A stretch of DNA of 64,000 nucleotides from DATDDB01 sp035260545 (GTDB lineage Bacteria; Pseudomonadota; Gammaproteobacteria; Burkholderiales; Gallionellaceae). Shown one piece after another: positions 25,725 to 36,390 of the stretch. The translations under genes and the position numbers were made by a program. The stretch spans positions 1 to 64,000 of the forward strand of contig DATFUZ010000024.1 in the NCBI GenBank assembly GCA_035260545.1. Direction: 5' to 3'. Every line of letters starts with the position of its first letter. Within the stretch, counting starts at the first letter, position 1. The notes beneath the pieces were generated by a model that made no database searches, was not told the origin of the DNA, and saw only the letters and a list, made by a program, of their open reading frames with translations.

Positions 25725-27266
25725 TTAGTAAGTTGCGGTTGCTTTGAACTCTTCGATCGCCGCAGCCAGGGCCTTCTCGTTGTCACCGGAGAGGTCCTTG
25801 CTGTCGTTGATCGCGTCGATCAGCGCCTTGTGCTTGGACTTGAGGAAGGAATGCAGGCCGGCCTCGAAGCCCAGCGCCTTCTTGACTTCCACGTCGTCGA
25901 AATAGCCCTTGTTCACGGCAAACAGCGTCACTGCCATGTCGGCAACCGACAGGGGAGAGTACTGCAGCTGCTTCATCAGCTCTGTCACCATGCGGCCGCG
26001 CTCCAGCTGCTTGCGGGTCGATTCGTCCAAGTCCGACGCGAACTGCGCGAAGGCGGCCAGTTCGCGGTACTGCGCCAGCGCCAGACGGACACCGCCGCCC
26101 AGCTTCTTGATCACCTTGGTCTGCGCGGCGCCGCCGACGCGGGACACGGAGATACCGGCGTTGATCGCGGGGCGGATGCCGGAGTTGAACAGGTCGGTCT
26201 CAAGGAATATCTGGCCGTCGGTAATCGAAATCACGTTGGTCGGCACGAATGCGGACACGTCGCCGGCAGCGGTTTCGATGATCGGCAGTGCGGTCAGCGA
26301 ACCGGTCTTGCCCTTGACTTCACCCTTGGTGAAGGCTTCGACATAGTCGGCATTCACGCGGGCTGCGCGCTCGAGCAGGCGGGAGTGGATGTAGAACACG
26401 TCGCCGGGATAGGCTTCACGGCCGGGCGGACGGCGCAGCAGCAGGGAGATCTGACGGTAGGCCCAGGCTTGCTTGGTCAGGTCGTCGTAAACGATCAGCG
26501 CGTCTTCGCCGCGGTCGCGGAAGTATTCGCCCATGGTGCAGCCAGCATAAGGCGCCAGGAACTGCATCGCGGCGGAGTCGGAAGCGGCGGCGGCCACGAC
26601 AATGGTGTATTCCAGCGCGCCGTGCTCTTCCAGCTTGCGCACCACGTTGGCGATGGTGGAGGCCTTCTGGCCGATCGCCACGTAGATACAGGTCATGCCC
26701 TGACCCTTCTGGTTGATGATCGCGTCCACAGCCACGGCGGTCTTGCCGGTCTGGCGGTCGCCGATGATCAGTTCGCGCTGGCCGCGGCCGATGGGCACCA
26801 TGGAGTCGATAGACTTCAGGCCGGTCTGCACCGGCTGGTCCACGGACTTACGGGCGATCACACCGGGGGCGACTTTTTCGATCTTGTCGGTGAGCTTGGC
26901 GTTGATCGGGCCCTTGCCGTCGATGGGCTGGCCCAGGGCGTTCACCACGCGGCCGCGCAGTTCCGGGCCGACCGGGACTTCGAGGATCTTGCCCGTGCAC
27001 TTGACGGTGTCGCCTTCGGAGATGTGCTCATATTCACCGAGCACCACCGCGCCCACGGAGTCACGCTCCAGGTTCAGCGCGAGGCCGAAGGTGTTGCCGG
27101 GGAATTCCAGCATTTCGCCCTGCATCACGTCGGAGAGGCCATGGATGCGCACGATGCCGTCGGTCACGCTGACCACCGTGCCTTCCGTGCGCGCCTGGGT
27201 CAGCGCCTCGAAATTCTCGATGCGGCTGCGAATCAAATTGCTAATTTCAGAAGGGTTGAGCTTCAT
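25725..27266 (-). CDS. atpA: ATP synthase subunit alpha
   Basis: A 513-residue non-catalytic nucleotide-binding F1 subunit. The P-loop GDRQTGKT is near residue 170, and the arginine finger lies in the conserved SVSRVGGAAQ stretch. Full length. It starts about 50 bases after the atpH stop codon. Confidence 0.98.
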   Translation of the reverse strand: MKLNPSEISNLIRSRIENFEALTQARTEGTVVSVTDGIVRIHGLSDVMQGEMLEFPGNTFGLALNLERDSVGAVVLGEYEHISEGDTVKCTGKILEVPVGPELRGRVVNALGQPIDGKGPINAKLTDKIEKVAPGVIARKSVDQPVQTGLKSIDSMVPIGRGQRELIIGDRQTGKTAVAVDAIINQKGQGMTCIYVAIGQKASTIANVVRKLEEHGALEYTIVVAAAASDSAAMQFLAPYAGCTMGEYFRDRGEDALIVYDDLTKQAWAYRQISLLLRRPPGREAYPGDVFYIHSRLLERAARVNADYVEAFTKGEVKGKTGSLTALPIIETAAGDVSAFVPTNVISITDGQIFLETDLFNSGIRPAINAGISVSRVGGAAQTKVIKKLGGGVRLALAQYRELAAFAQFASDLDESTRKQLERGRMVTELMKQLQYSPLSVADMAVTLFAVNKGYFDDVEVKKALGFEAGLHSFLKSKHKALIDAINDSKDLSGDNEKALAAAIEEFKATATY

Positions 27267-27316
27267 CTGATTTTCCTTAATCTGCGATAAATTCTGTTAT
27301 CAGGCCGCCCCTGCCA

Positions 27317-27850
27317 TCAGGCCAGCGCGTTGGCCATTTCGACCAGGCGCGTGCGCACGGAACCGTCGATCACCTGGTCGCCGGCGCGGATCACGATCCC
27401 GCCGACGAGCTGCTTGTCGGTCAGGCACTTCAGGGTGATCTTGCGGCTCATGCGCTTGGTCAGCGCGTCAGTGATCTTGCGCTTCTGCGCGTCGTCGAGC
27501 TCGAATGCGGACGAAACCGTCACTTCCAGCGCCTTTTCGGCCTCGGCGCGCAGCACCTCGTAGAGGGCGGCGATTTCGGGGAGCACAGACAGGCGGCGAT
27601 TTTCCGCCAGCAGCCGGATGAAGTTGTCCTGGGTAGAGCCGGGCTTGACGCCGCACAGCGCGCGCATGACTTCCTCAACCTGCTTGCCGGTGGCACGGGG
27701 GCTGGAAATGAGCATGGCCACTTCCGGGTTGGCCGCGGCTTCGGCGGCCGCCAAAAGCACCTCGGACCAGCCCTTCAGGTCGCCCTGTTTCTGCGCTTCA
27801 TCAAAGGCCGCCTGTGCATAGGGGCGCGCTGTGGTGATGGCTTCTGACAT
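27317..27850 (-). CDS. atpH: ATP synthase subunit delta
   Basis: A 177-residue peripheral-stalk protein that caps F1. It has an N-terminal helical bundle starting ARPYAQAAFDEAQ and the conserved C-terminal half (KRMSRKITLKCLTDKQLVGGIVIRAGDQVIDGS, read here in parts). It starts five bases after atpF. Confidence 0.96.
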   Translation of the reverse strand: MSEAITTARPYAQAAFDEAQKQGDLKGWSEVLLAAAEAAANPEVAMLISSPRATGKQVEEVMRALCGVKPGSTQDNFIRLLAENRRLSVLPEIAALYEVLRAEAEKALEVTVSSAFELDDAQKRKITDALTKRMSRKITLKCLTDKQLVGGIVIRAGDQVIDGSVRTRLVEMANALA

Positions 27851-27855
27851 GGCGA

Positions 27856-28326
27856 TTAGATTTCCGTAACCAGTTTCTCGAGCAGGTCAGCATGCGCCTT
27901 GGCGTCGATCTCGCGGCCGAGAATCTTGCCGGCACCCGCCAGCGCGACGCTGGAAACCTGGGTGCGCAGCTGCTCCTTGGCGCGGAATACTTCCTGTTCG
28001 ACCTCTGCCTTGGCACCGGTGATGATGCGCTCGGCTTCCTGTTTGGCCTTGTTCTTTTCCTCTTCCACGATCTCGGCGCCGCGCTTTTCGGCGTTGGCCA
28101 CGATCTCGGAAGCCTTTTCCTTGGCCTCGCGCAGCACTTCCGCTGCGCGCTTGGCCGCCAGTTCCATGTCGTGCTTGCCGCGCTCGGCGGCAGCCAGCCC
28201 GTCGGCGATCTGCTTTTTGCGCGCATCCAGCGCGCCCACGAGGGGCGGCCAGATGAACTTCATGCAGAATCCCACGAACAGGACGGACATGATCAACTGG
28301 GCGATAAGGGTCGCATTAATATTCAT
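27856..28326 (-). CDS. atpF: ATP synthase subunit b
   Basis: A 156-residue peripheral-stalk subunit. One N-terminal membrane helix (about residues 5-25) is followed by a long charged coiled-coil helix reaching up to delta. Length equals the E. coli protein. Confidence 0.97.
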   Translation of the reverse strand: MNINATLIAQLIMSVLFVGFCMKFIWPPLVGALDARKKQIADGLAAAERGKHDMELAAKRAAEVLREAKEKASEIVANAEKRGAEIVEEEKNKAKQEAERIITGAKAEVEQEVFRAKEQLRTQVSSVALAGAGKILGREIDAKAHADLLEKLVTEI

Positions 28327-28367
28327 GCGGAAACCTTTCCTGGTTTAATGTTGACAGTGCGCGGGCC

Positions 28368-28634
28368 TTAGTGAGCGGCAGCGGTCGCCACAGCGGTGGC
28401 GGCAGGCGCAACGGCGAACAGCACGTACAGCGCAATACCCACGGCGATCATCGGCACGGCGTCAACCAGACCCATCACGATGAAGAACTGTGTGCGCAGC
28501 ATCGGGATCAGTTCGGGCTGGCGTGCGGCGCCTTCCAGGAAGCGGCCGCCCAGAATGCCGATACCGATCGATGCGCCCAGCGCGCCGAAACCCATCATCA
28601 GTGCGCCAGCGATAAACAGCAATGCGTGTTCCAT
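28368..28634 (-). CDS. atpE: ATP synthase subunit c
   Basis: An 88-residue hairpin of two membrane helices that forms the rotor ring. The glycine-rich first helix (GALMMGFGALGASIGIGILG) and the proton-binding Asp in GLVDAVPMIAVG are present, and no sodium-site residues are seen. It is therefore a proton-driven ring. Confidence 0.97.
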   Translation of the reverse strand: MEHALLFIAGALMMGFGALGASIGIGILGGRFLEGAARQPELIPMLRTQFFIVMGLVDAVPMIAVGIALYVLFAVAPAATAVATAAAH

Positions 28635-28690
28635 GTTTTGAATCTCCTAGTTAGTAAATGTAAAAAAGAATCGGGTTTTCAGAATTGGCC

Positions 28691-29623
28691 TTAATGATGT
28701 TCCTGATGCGCCATGTCGAGATAAACGATGGTCAGGGTCATGAAGATGAATGCCTGCAGGGTCACGATCAGGATGTGGAAGATGCCCCAGCCCAGCGACA
28801 GCAGGACTTGCGAACCGAACAGCGTGGCATATCCACCCGTGAACTTGCCCGCCCACGCACCGCCCATCAGGGCGATCAGGATGAAGATCATCTCGCCCGC
28901 GTACATGTTGCCGAACAGCCGCAGGGACAGGGAGATGGGCTTCGCGATCAGGTTCACGCCCTCGAGCAGCAGGTTGATGGGCAGGAAGATGGTCTTCAGC
29001 ACGATATTCCCGGACTGGAAGGGCTGGAATGCCAGCTCCCCGAAGAAACCGCCCGCGCCCTTCATCTTGAAGCTGTAGTACAGCACCAGCAGGAACACGC
29101 CGATCGACATGCCGAACGTCGCGTTCGGGTCGGTCGTCGGGACAAAACGGAAGTGCTCGACACCCAGGGCGGTCGCCAGGGCCGGGCCGAAGTCGATGGG
29201 GATCAGGTCCATGAAGTTCATCATGAAGATCCAGATGAAGATGGTCAGCGCCAGCGGGGCTACCATGTTGTTCTTTGCAGTGAACGATCCACGCACGCTG
29301 CTGTCGATGAATTCGACGATCCACTCGACGAAGTTCTGTCCGCCGCCCGGCACGCCGGTCGTAGCCTTGCGGGCAACGCTGCGGAACAGCAGGACGAAGA
29401 GAACGCCGAGTACGAAGGAAACGAGGAGGGTGTCCACGTTGAAGGCCCAGAAGCCCAGGTCCTTGGCTTGCTCCGGCGTATTGGCGCAGACCGCGGCGCC
29501 ATGCTGGAAGCCGCAGGTCAGGTTCATCAGGTGATGGGCGATGTAGCCCGAAGACGTTTCGTGCCCGGCCGCCCCTGCCAGATGTTCAGTCGAGTTTGCG
29601 AGCGCTTCTGTTTCGTTTGCCAT
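28691..29623 (-). CDS. atpB: ATP synthase subunit a
   Basis: A 310-residue membrane subunit that forms the proton half-channels. The essential arginine lies in the conserved KPISLSLRLFGNMYAGE. It is longer than E. coli subunit a (271 residues), mainly through an N-terminal extension of about 35 residues. A TTG three codons earlier is in frame; the ATG at 29623 is preferred, although no clear ribosome site stands before either. Confidence 0.95.
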   Translation of the reverse strand: MANETEALANSTEHLAGAAGHETSSGYIAHHLMNLTCGFQHGAAVCANTPEQAKDLGFWAFNVDTLLVSFVLGVLFVLLFRSVARKATTGVPGGGQNFVEWIVEFIDSSVRGSFTAKNNMVAPLALTIFIWIFMMNFMDLIPIDFGPALATALGVEHFRFVPTTDPNATFGMSIGVFLLVLYYSFKMKGAGGFFGELAFQPFQSGNIVLKTIFLPINLLLEGVNLIAKPISLSLRLFGNMYAGEMIFILIALMGGAWAGKFTGGYATLFGSQVLLSLGWGIFHILIVTLQAFIFMTLTIVYLDMAHQEHH

Positions 29624-29648
29624 TTTCGTCAATCAATCTTTTTACCAA

Positions 29649-30026
29649 TTAACCTTTCGCCTGGGTCGATCCGGACCATAATGGCGCCGCCAGCCAGGCG
29701 AGCTGCCCCCAGATGAACCCGGCCAGCAGCCATAAGGGCGCCAGCCTCAACAATTCGAATCCCACCGCAAGCAGGCATGCCACCAGCACGAACCGCTCCA
29801 CGGCGGTGCGGTACGCATGCCGCAATATCCATTCCGCACCCAAGTGTTCCCTGCGTCGCCCGCTCACGAGACGCCAGGCGAGATACAACGTGCCCGCGGC
29901 AGCCGCGAAGCCGCCATATGCAACCGAACCTGCCGCCAGAGGTGTGGCAAAAAGGTAGGTGACTGCAGCGCTGATGAGGGTGATCGCGCCCTGAATGCCG
30001 GCCAGCCGAACTTGGTCAGAACGCAT
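29649..30026 (-). CDS. atpI: ATP synthase protein I
   Basis: A 125-residue membrane protein with four helices, first in the atp operon. AtpI helps insert or assemble the c-ring and is poorly conserved. Position and topology carry the assignment. A GTG four codons upstream (30038) is an alternative start. Confidence 0.85.
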   Translation of the reverse strand: MRSDQVRLAGIQGAITLISAAVTYLFATPLAAGSVAYGGFAAAAGTLYLAWRLVSGRRREHLGAEWILRHAYRTAVERFVLVACLLAVGFELLRLAPLWLLAGFIWGQLAWLAAPLWSGSTQAKG

Positions 30027-30053
30027 GGTGATGCCCACTTAGTGCAGCCGCGC

Positions 30054-30082
30054 ATCCTAGCAACATCCCAATAACCTGTCAA
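30054..30082 (-). promoter_or_regulatory. Sigma-70 promoter of the atp operon
   Basis: On the minus strand TTGACA (30077-30082) and TAGGAT (30054-30059) are 17 bases apart, 28 bases ahead of the atpI ATG. The -35 box is a perfect match and the spacing is ideal. Confidence 0.75.
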
Positions 30083-30225
30083 ATTTGTCCGGCATGCGGC
30101 AGGAGGCCAGAAGCGCGCAATTTTGGCGGAAATTCCGCGCAGGAAACAACCTTGTAGCCGCGACGGGCAAAGGCACCCGACCGCAATCCCGGGCGCGAAC
30201 AGGCGGCGTTTGTACGGGGAATCCC

Positions 30226-31131
30226 CTAGGTGTGGCGCTTGCGGCGGGGTCTCGGGGCGGGAATCCGGCGCAGGCCGGCCTGGTCTACCCGGACGAAGAC
30301 GAAGCCCCTGGCCAGCAGGTACTGGATGCCCGCGGACAGGCCCTGCGCAGTGTCGGATTGCGGGCGGTTCATGTGGGCGATGATGACATCGCCGTCCTTT
30401 GCACGCTTGACGCGCGCCTCGATGACGGCCTTGGGCAGAGTGGCGCCTTCGTCGGCATTGACCGAGAAGCCGGCAATCTTGTAGCCCATCCTGGCGATTT
30501 CGGCGAGGGACTGGGTGTCGTATTCCGCTGTCGCGTCGCGATACCAGCGCGGAGTGACGCCGAGCGCAGCCTTGATCGCGCGCGCGCCGCCATCCACCTC
30601 ACTTTTGAGGTGCGCCACATCCGGCTCGCCCGGAATGCCGTATACCCTCTTACCTGCGCCGATCACCGCCGGAACGTGATTGGCGCCGTGGTCTTCGACG
30701 TCGAACAGGTCGAGATGGGATTTGATGAGGGCGACGCCCTGGGGATTGTGGACGAGCCAGCGCCGGGTGGCGAAGATGGTGGCGGGCACCCGGTTGCGAA
30801 TGAGGAAGTCGATGAGATTCTGGTCGAAGCGCCCCATGCAGGCGTCCAGCGTCAGCGCGACCCGCGGCCCCTTCTCGGGCGCGGCGGTGGGCGCGAGCCG
30901 GTCATGGATCTCGACGGGCCGTTCCTCCGGCGGCAAGAGACGAAGCGCCGGCTTGAGGGCGGGCGCGGCGCCATCGTCTGCCGCAGGGGAAGCCTGGGCG
31001 TCCGGCACGGCCGGGTGTAGGGCGCGCTCCTGCTGCAGGACCAGATGTTCTCGCATCACTGCGGGTTTTTGCGCGGCCAGCACGGGCGCGGCGGCAAGCG
31101 CAAGGAGCAGGAGGAATGGCAGGTTTTTCAT
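30226..31131 (-). CDS. Secreted polysaccharide deacetylase-like (NodB fold) protein
   Basis: A 301-residue exported protein with a signal peptide (MKNLPFLLLLALAAAPVLAA), a low-complexity Ala/Pro-rich linker, and a NodB-like domain from about residue 88. The first metal motif, usually TFDDG, is LTLDAC here. The second, usually HSxxH or HTxxH, is DHGANH. Both changes are typical of one periplasmic branch of the family, whose substrates are unknown. The ATG three codons earlier (31140) is also possible; neither start has a clear ribosome site. It lies 70 bases after the ABC permease gene on the same strand. Confidence 0.75.
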   Translation of the reverse strand: MKNLPFLLLLALAAAPVLAAQKPAVMREHLVLQQERALHPAVPDAQASPAADDGAAPALKPALRLLPPEERPVEIHDRLAPTAAPEKGPRVALTLDACMGRFDQNLIDFLIRNRVPATIFATRRWLVHNPQGVALIKSHLDLFDVEDHGANHVPAVIGAGKRVYGIPGEPDVAHLKSEVDGGARAIKAALGVTPRWYRDATAEYDTQSLAEIARMGYKIAGFSVNADEGATLPKAVIEARVKRAKDGDVIIAHMNRPQSDTAQGLSAGIQYLLARGFVFVRVDQAGLRRIPAPRPRRKRHT

Positions 31132-31201
31132 ATTGCACATGGGGTGTGGATTTTCGGTTGCTTAGAGTGGGCCACACAGGGCAAGTTCATTGCGCGCATT
31201 T

Positions 31202-31978
31202 CTACTTCACCAACCGCCGGAACATGGCGCGGCGCGAAATCCACAGCGCGCCCAGCAGCCAGAGCAGCAGGATGGGCACGGTCTGCGGTTCGAACGGGAA
31301 ACCCAGCGTCAGCGTGCGCACCACGGAGACCAGGGCGGTGAGCGGAAATGCCCAGGCCAGGTATTGCAGGGGAAGCGGCAGGCTGTCCAGGGGATAGAAT
31401 ACACCGCAGAACAGGAACATGGGAAATACGAACAGATACTGGGGATAGGAAAGCTGGTCTATGTTGCGCGCGTAGCCTGCGGCGGCAAGGCCCATCCCGG
31501 AGAACAGCAGCGCCCCCAGGAATGCGAACGGCAACAGCGTGAGCAGGGCGTGCGGCGGAAAGTCGCCGGTGGCCACGCCGATCAGCGCGACCACCTCGGC
31601 TGCGAGCGCGGATTTGCTTGCATCCCACAGCAGCTCGCCCCACAGCACCTCGGAGAGGGTAATGGGCGTGACCGAGATCGCCTGGAATATTTTCTGGTAG
31701 TACATGCGCACGAACCCGCCGAAAGCGCCTTCGTAGAAGCCCTGGAACAGGAGGGTCTGGGCAATGATGCCGGAGAACACAAAGCTGCGGTAGCTGACAT
31801 GCATGCCCCCGGCGGAGAAGTTGCCGATCAATGCGCCCACCCCGAGGCCGAAGGCGAGCATGTAGAGGATGGGCTCAATGAAGGTGGAGACGAGGTAGTA
31901 GGAGATGCCCTTGTAGAACACGGAAAAGTAGCGCAGCCACACCTGGCCGATGCCCCATGCCGTGTCACCGCGCATCAT
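31202..31978 (-). CDS. ABC-2 type exporter permease, NodJ-like
   Basis: A 258-residue membrane protein with six helices of the ABC-2 permease type. Its pattern (FIEPILYMLAFGLGVGALIG, then the paired PFAFLGALLFSGMG and FCGVFYPLDSLP) is that of NodJ-like polysaccharide or lipid exporters. Two adjacent ATG codons open it, and the first overlaps the stop of the ATPase gene by four bases (ATGA). The cargo is unknown. Confidence 0.88.
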   Translation of the reverse strand: MMRGDTAWGIGQVWLRYFSVFYKGISYYLVSTFIEPILYMLAFGLGVGALIGNFSAGGMHVSYRSFVFSGIIAQTLLFQGFYEGAFGGFVRMYYQKIFQAISVTPITLSEVLWGELLWDASKSALAAEVVALIGVATGDFPPHALLTLLPFAFLGALLFSGMGLAAAGYARNIDQLSYPQYLFVFPMFLFCGVFYPLDSLPLPLQYLAWAFPLTALVSVVRTLTLGFPFEPQTVPILLLWLLGALWISRRAMFRRLVK

Positions 31979-32790
31979 TGCAGGTTCCCCGCGCCCAGCC
32001 CGCTGCCAGTGAGCTTGAGGTAGACATCCTCGAGATTGGGCTTTCTCTTCCAGAACACGCCGGGCCGCACCTCCTCCTCCACCACGTCGCGCGGCACATG
32101 GCGCGCAATCAGGTGTTGCGGCGTGTCGATGTCGAGGATCTTGCCCTGATGGATGATGCCGACGCGGTCGCACAGGCGCTCGGCTTCTTCCATGTAGTGG
32201 GTGCACAGGAGGATGGCCGCGCCGTGCTCGCGCTGCCGCACCAGAATCTCCCACAGGCGGCGGCGTGCATCGGGGTCCAGCCCGACGGTGGGTTCGTCCA
32301 GCACCAGCACCGCGGGCGCCGCGATGAGCGCGCGCGCCACCTGCAGGCGGCGGCGCTGGCCGCCGGACAGGCTTTCCACGGGCTCCGCCGCCTTGTCGGC
32401 GAGCCCGAACTGGTCCAACAGGCGGTGCGACAGCGCCAGCGCATCCGCGCGCGGAACGCGGAAATAGCGGGCGTGGCGCGCCAATTGGTCCAGCACATTG
32501 AAGTCGCTGTCCAGCGTCTCCTCCTGACTGCATACGCCCAGCCGGGCGCGCGCGAGCTTGGGCTCACGGCTCACGTCATGGCCGTTGAGCAGAACCTGGC
32601 CACTGCTTGGTGGATAAAAGCCGGAGATGCACTGGATGGTGGTCGACTTGCCCGCGCCGTTCGGGCCGAGCAGCCCGAAGCACTCGCCCGCATGGACCGC
32701 GAAGGAAATATCGCGTACCGCCTCGACCGGGCCGGTGCGGCCCTGGTAGCGCTTGCTGAGGTGAGAAACAGACAATGGAACGGTGAGCAT
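31975..32790 (-). CDS. ABC exporter ATPase, NodI-like
   Basis: A 271-residue ATPase with Walker A GPNGAGKST, signature LSGGQRRR, Walker B VLVLDEP and the switch histidine in LLCTHYMEE. The C-terminus (about residues 220-271) carries the extension typical of CcmA/NodI-like ATPases. It is coupled by a four-base overlap to its permease. A strong terminator separates it from groEL upstream, so this pair has its own promoter. Confidence 0.93.
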   Translation of the reverse strand: MLTVPLSVSHLSKRYQGRTGPVEAVRDISFAVHAGECFGLLGPNGAGKSTTIQCISGFYPPSSGQVLLNGHDVSREPKLARARLGVCSQEETLDSDFNVLDQLARHARYFRVPRADALALSHRLLDQFGLADKAAEPVESLSGGQRRRLQVARALIAAPAVLVLDEPTVGLDPDARRRLWEILVRQREHGAAILLCTHYMEEAERLCDRVGIIHQGKILDIDTPQHLIARHVPRDVVEEEVRPGVFWKRKPNLEDVYLKLTGSGLGAGNLQ

Positions 32791-32856
32791 GACCTCGTCC
32801 CCGCGGAAGGAGCCATCATGTTACCACCTGGCTCACGCAGGAGCCGCACAAAACAA

Positions 32857-32885
32857 AACGCCCCGCCGTTTCCGGCGGGGCGTTT
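32857..32885 (-). terminator. Terminator of groESL
   Basis: AACGCCCCGCCG and CGGCGGGGCGTT pair around a TTTC loop, with T-rich sequence on the groEL side. It lies about 85 bases past the groEL stop. Confidence 0.88.
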
Positions 32886-32969
32886 CTGCTGCTGTTTCAG
32901 CGGTTGGATTATTCCGGTTTCAGGGCAAGGGTGAGACAACGCCGTATCACCAATGCCCTGGAAGCGGAA

Positions 32970-34613
<1,644 letters not shown>

Positions 34614-34643
34614 TTTCTGTCTCCTGAAATTTTTAGTGGCGGA

Positions 34644-34934
34644 TTAGTTCTCGACGACGCCGATGATGTCGTCTTCGCGCATTTGCAGGTATTCCACGCC
34701 GTCCATCTTGAACGCCTGGCCGGAATACTTGCCGAACAGCACCTTGTCGCCGACCTTCACGTTCATGGGGCGCACTTTGCCGTCATCGCCGATTTTGCCG
34801 TTGCCAACGGCGACGACTTCGCCCAGATCGGGCTTCTCCGTTGCTGCATCGGGGATCACAATGCCCGAGGCGGTCTTGCGTTCTTCTTCCTGGCGCTTGA
34901 CAATGACGCGGTCATGCAAGGGGCGGATCTTCAT
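34644..34934 (-). CDS. groES: Co-chaperonin GroES
   Basis: A 96-residue lid of the chaperonin chamber. The N-terminal IRPLHDRVIVKRQEEE, the mobile loop ERKTASGIVIPD and the C-terminal DIIGVVEN are typical. A CTAGGAGA ribosome site precedes the ATG. It is first gene of the groESL operon, under CIRCE and a heat-shock-like promoter. Confidence 0.98.
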   Translation of the reverse strand: MKIRPLHDRVIVKRQEEERKTASGIVIPDAATEKPDLGEVVAVGNGKIGDDGKVRPMNVKVGDKVLFGKYSGQAFKMDGVEYLQMREDDIIGVVEN

Positions 34935-34991
34935 TGTGAGTTCTCCTAGAAAACTGTTAATTAACCGAATTTTTGTTTGGGCGGGAGGCGG

Positions 34992-35018
34992 TTAGCACTC
35001 GACGCCGTGGACTGCTAA
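34992..35018. promoter_or_regulatory. CIRCE operator (HrcA site) of groESL
   Basis: TTAGCACTC and GACTGCTAA stand nine bases apart, one base away from the consensus TTAGCACTC-N9-GAGTGCTAA. It lies 58 bases ahead of groES, so groESL should be repressed by HrcA. Confidence 0.92.
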
Positions 35019-35019
35019 T

Positions 35020-35047
35020 GATAAGGGCAGGCACTTGGATTTTCAAG
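35020..35047 (-). promoter_or_regulatory. Candidate sigma-32 promoter of groESL
   Basis: On the minus strand CTTGAAA (35041-35047) and CCCTTATC (35020-35027) are 13 bases apart, close to the heat-shock consensus CTTGAAA and CCCCATnT. It sits right next to the CIRCE site. The -35 box ends three bases from the bioA start codon. Confidence 0.6.
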
Positions 35048-35049
35048 AG

Positions 35050-36390
35050 ATGAGCAACAGAATGCTTTTACGGCGCAGTCTGGACAGCGTGTGGCACCCC
35101 TGCACGCAGATGAAGCGCCATGAAAACCTGCCGCTGGTGCCGATCGCCCGCGGGGAAGGCGCCTGGCTTTACGATTTCGATGGCCGGCGCTATCTGGACG
35201 CGGTGTGCTCGTGGTGGGTGAACCTGTTCGGGCACTGCAATCCGCGCATCGGGGCGGCCATCGCGGAGCAGTTGAACACCCTGGAGCACGTGATGCTCGC
35301 AGGCTTCACCCATGCGCCCGTCGTCGAACTGTCGGAGCGGCTGATTGCGCTTGCGCCAGCGGGGCTGGGCCACTGCTTCTATGCGTCGGACGGCGCCTCG
35401 GCCACCGAAATCGCGCTGAAAATGAGCGCTCACTACTGGCGTAACAACGGGCACCCGGAGAAGACGCAGTTCGTCAGCCTGCAGAACAGCTACCACGGCG
35501 AAACCCTGGGCGCGCTGTCGGTGACGGATGTGGCGCTGTTCCGCGATGCCTATGGCGCGCTGATCCGGCCGAACGCGACCGTGCCCAGCCCGGACTGGCG
35601 CGATGCGCCGCACGGGATGGATGCCGAAACCTGGGCGCGGCAGTGCGCCAACGCGCTCAGGGCGCACCTTGAACGACACCATGCGGAAGTCGCCGCCCTC
35701 ATCGTCGAGCCGCTGGTGCAGGGCGCGGCCGGGATGGCGATGTACCACCACGCCTATCTCGCGCATGCGCGCGAGCTGTGCGATGAATACGAGGTGCACC
35801 TCATCGCCGACGAAATCGCCGTGGGCATGGGCAGGACAGGAACGATGTTCGCGTGCGAGCAGGCGGGCATTACGCCCGACTTCCTGCTGCTGTCCAAGGG
35901 CATCACCGGCGGCTATCTGCCGCTGTCCGTGGTGCTGACGCGCGACGAAATCTATGGGGCGTTCTACGACGATGAAGTCGCGCGCGGCTTCCTGCATTCC
36001 CATTCCTACACCGGCAACCCGCTCGCCTGCCGCGCGGCGCTCGCCACGCTGGAAATTTTCCGCGACGATGACGTGCTCAACGCCAATCGCAGCCGCGCGC
36101 AATATTTCAACCGGGCGGTCAGCACCTTGCGCGACCATCCCGCTGTGCGCGATTTCCGCAACACCGGTATGATATGGGCGTTCGAAGTGGACAGCCCCCG
36201 GCCCTCAGTTGGACAGCCCGGCTTCGCCCAGCGCTGCTTCACCCTGGGCTTGCAGCACGAGCTGCTGCTGCGCCCCATGGGCAACACCGTGTATTTCATG
36301 CTGCCCTATATCGTCACGGAACAGGAAATGGATCTGCTCGCCGGGCGCACGCTGACCCTCATCGATCAACTTACCACCGGGACGCCATGA
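35050..36390 (+). CDS. bioA: Adenosylmethionine-8-amino-7-oxononanoate aminotransferase
   Basis: A 446-residue PLP enzyme that makes 7,8-diaminopelargonic acid in biotin synthesis, with S-adenosylmethionine as amino donor. The start WHPCTQMK, the substrate residues in CSWWVNLFGHCNP, and the PLP lysine in LLLSKGITGGYLPLS identify BioA. An in-frame TTG at 35035 is open, but the ATG at 35050 is preferred. The upstream region is shared with the divergent groESL promoter. Its stop overlaps the dacB start (ATGA). Confidence 0.95.
   Translation: MSNRMLLRRSLDSVWHPCTQMKRHENLPLVPIARGEGAWLYDFDGRRYLDAVCSWWVNLFGHCNPRIGAAIAEQLNTLEHVMLAGFTHAPVVELSERLIALAPAGLGHCFYASDGASATEIALKMSAHYWRNNGHPEKTQFVSLQNSYHGETLGALSVTDVALFRDAYGALIRPNATVPSPDWRDAPHGMDAETWARQCANALRAHLERHHAEVAALIVEPLVQGAAGMAMYHHAYLAHARELCDEYEVHLIADEIAVGMGRTGTMFACEQAGITPDFLLLSKGITGGYLPLSVVLTRDEIYGAFYDDEVARGFLHSHSYTGNPLACRAALATLEIFRDDDVLNANRSRAQYFNRAVSTLRDHPAVRDFRNTGMIWAFEVDSPRPSVGQPGFAQRCFTLGLQHELLLRPMGNTVYFMLPYIVTEQEMDLLAGRTLTLIDQLTTGTP

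Noticed and set aside
25830..27290. Long plus-strand open frame opposite atpA
   Set aside because: It is the shadow of a highly conserved gene; similar shadows stand opposite atpD, glmS, groEL and glnA.
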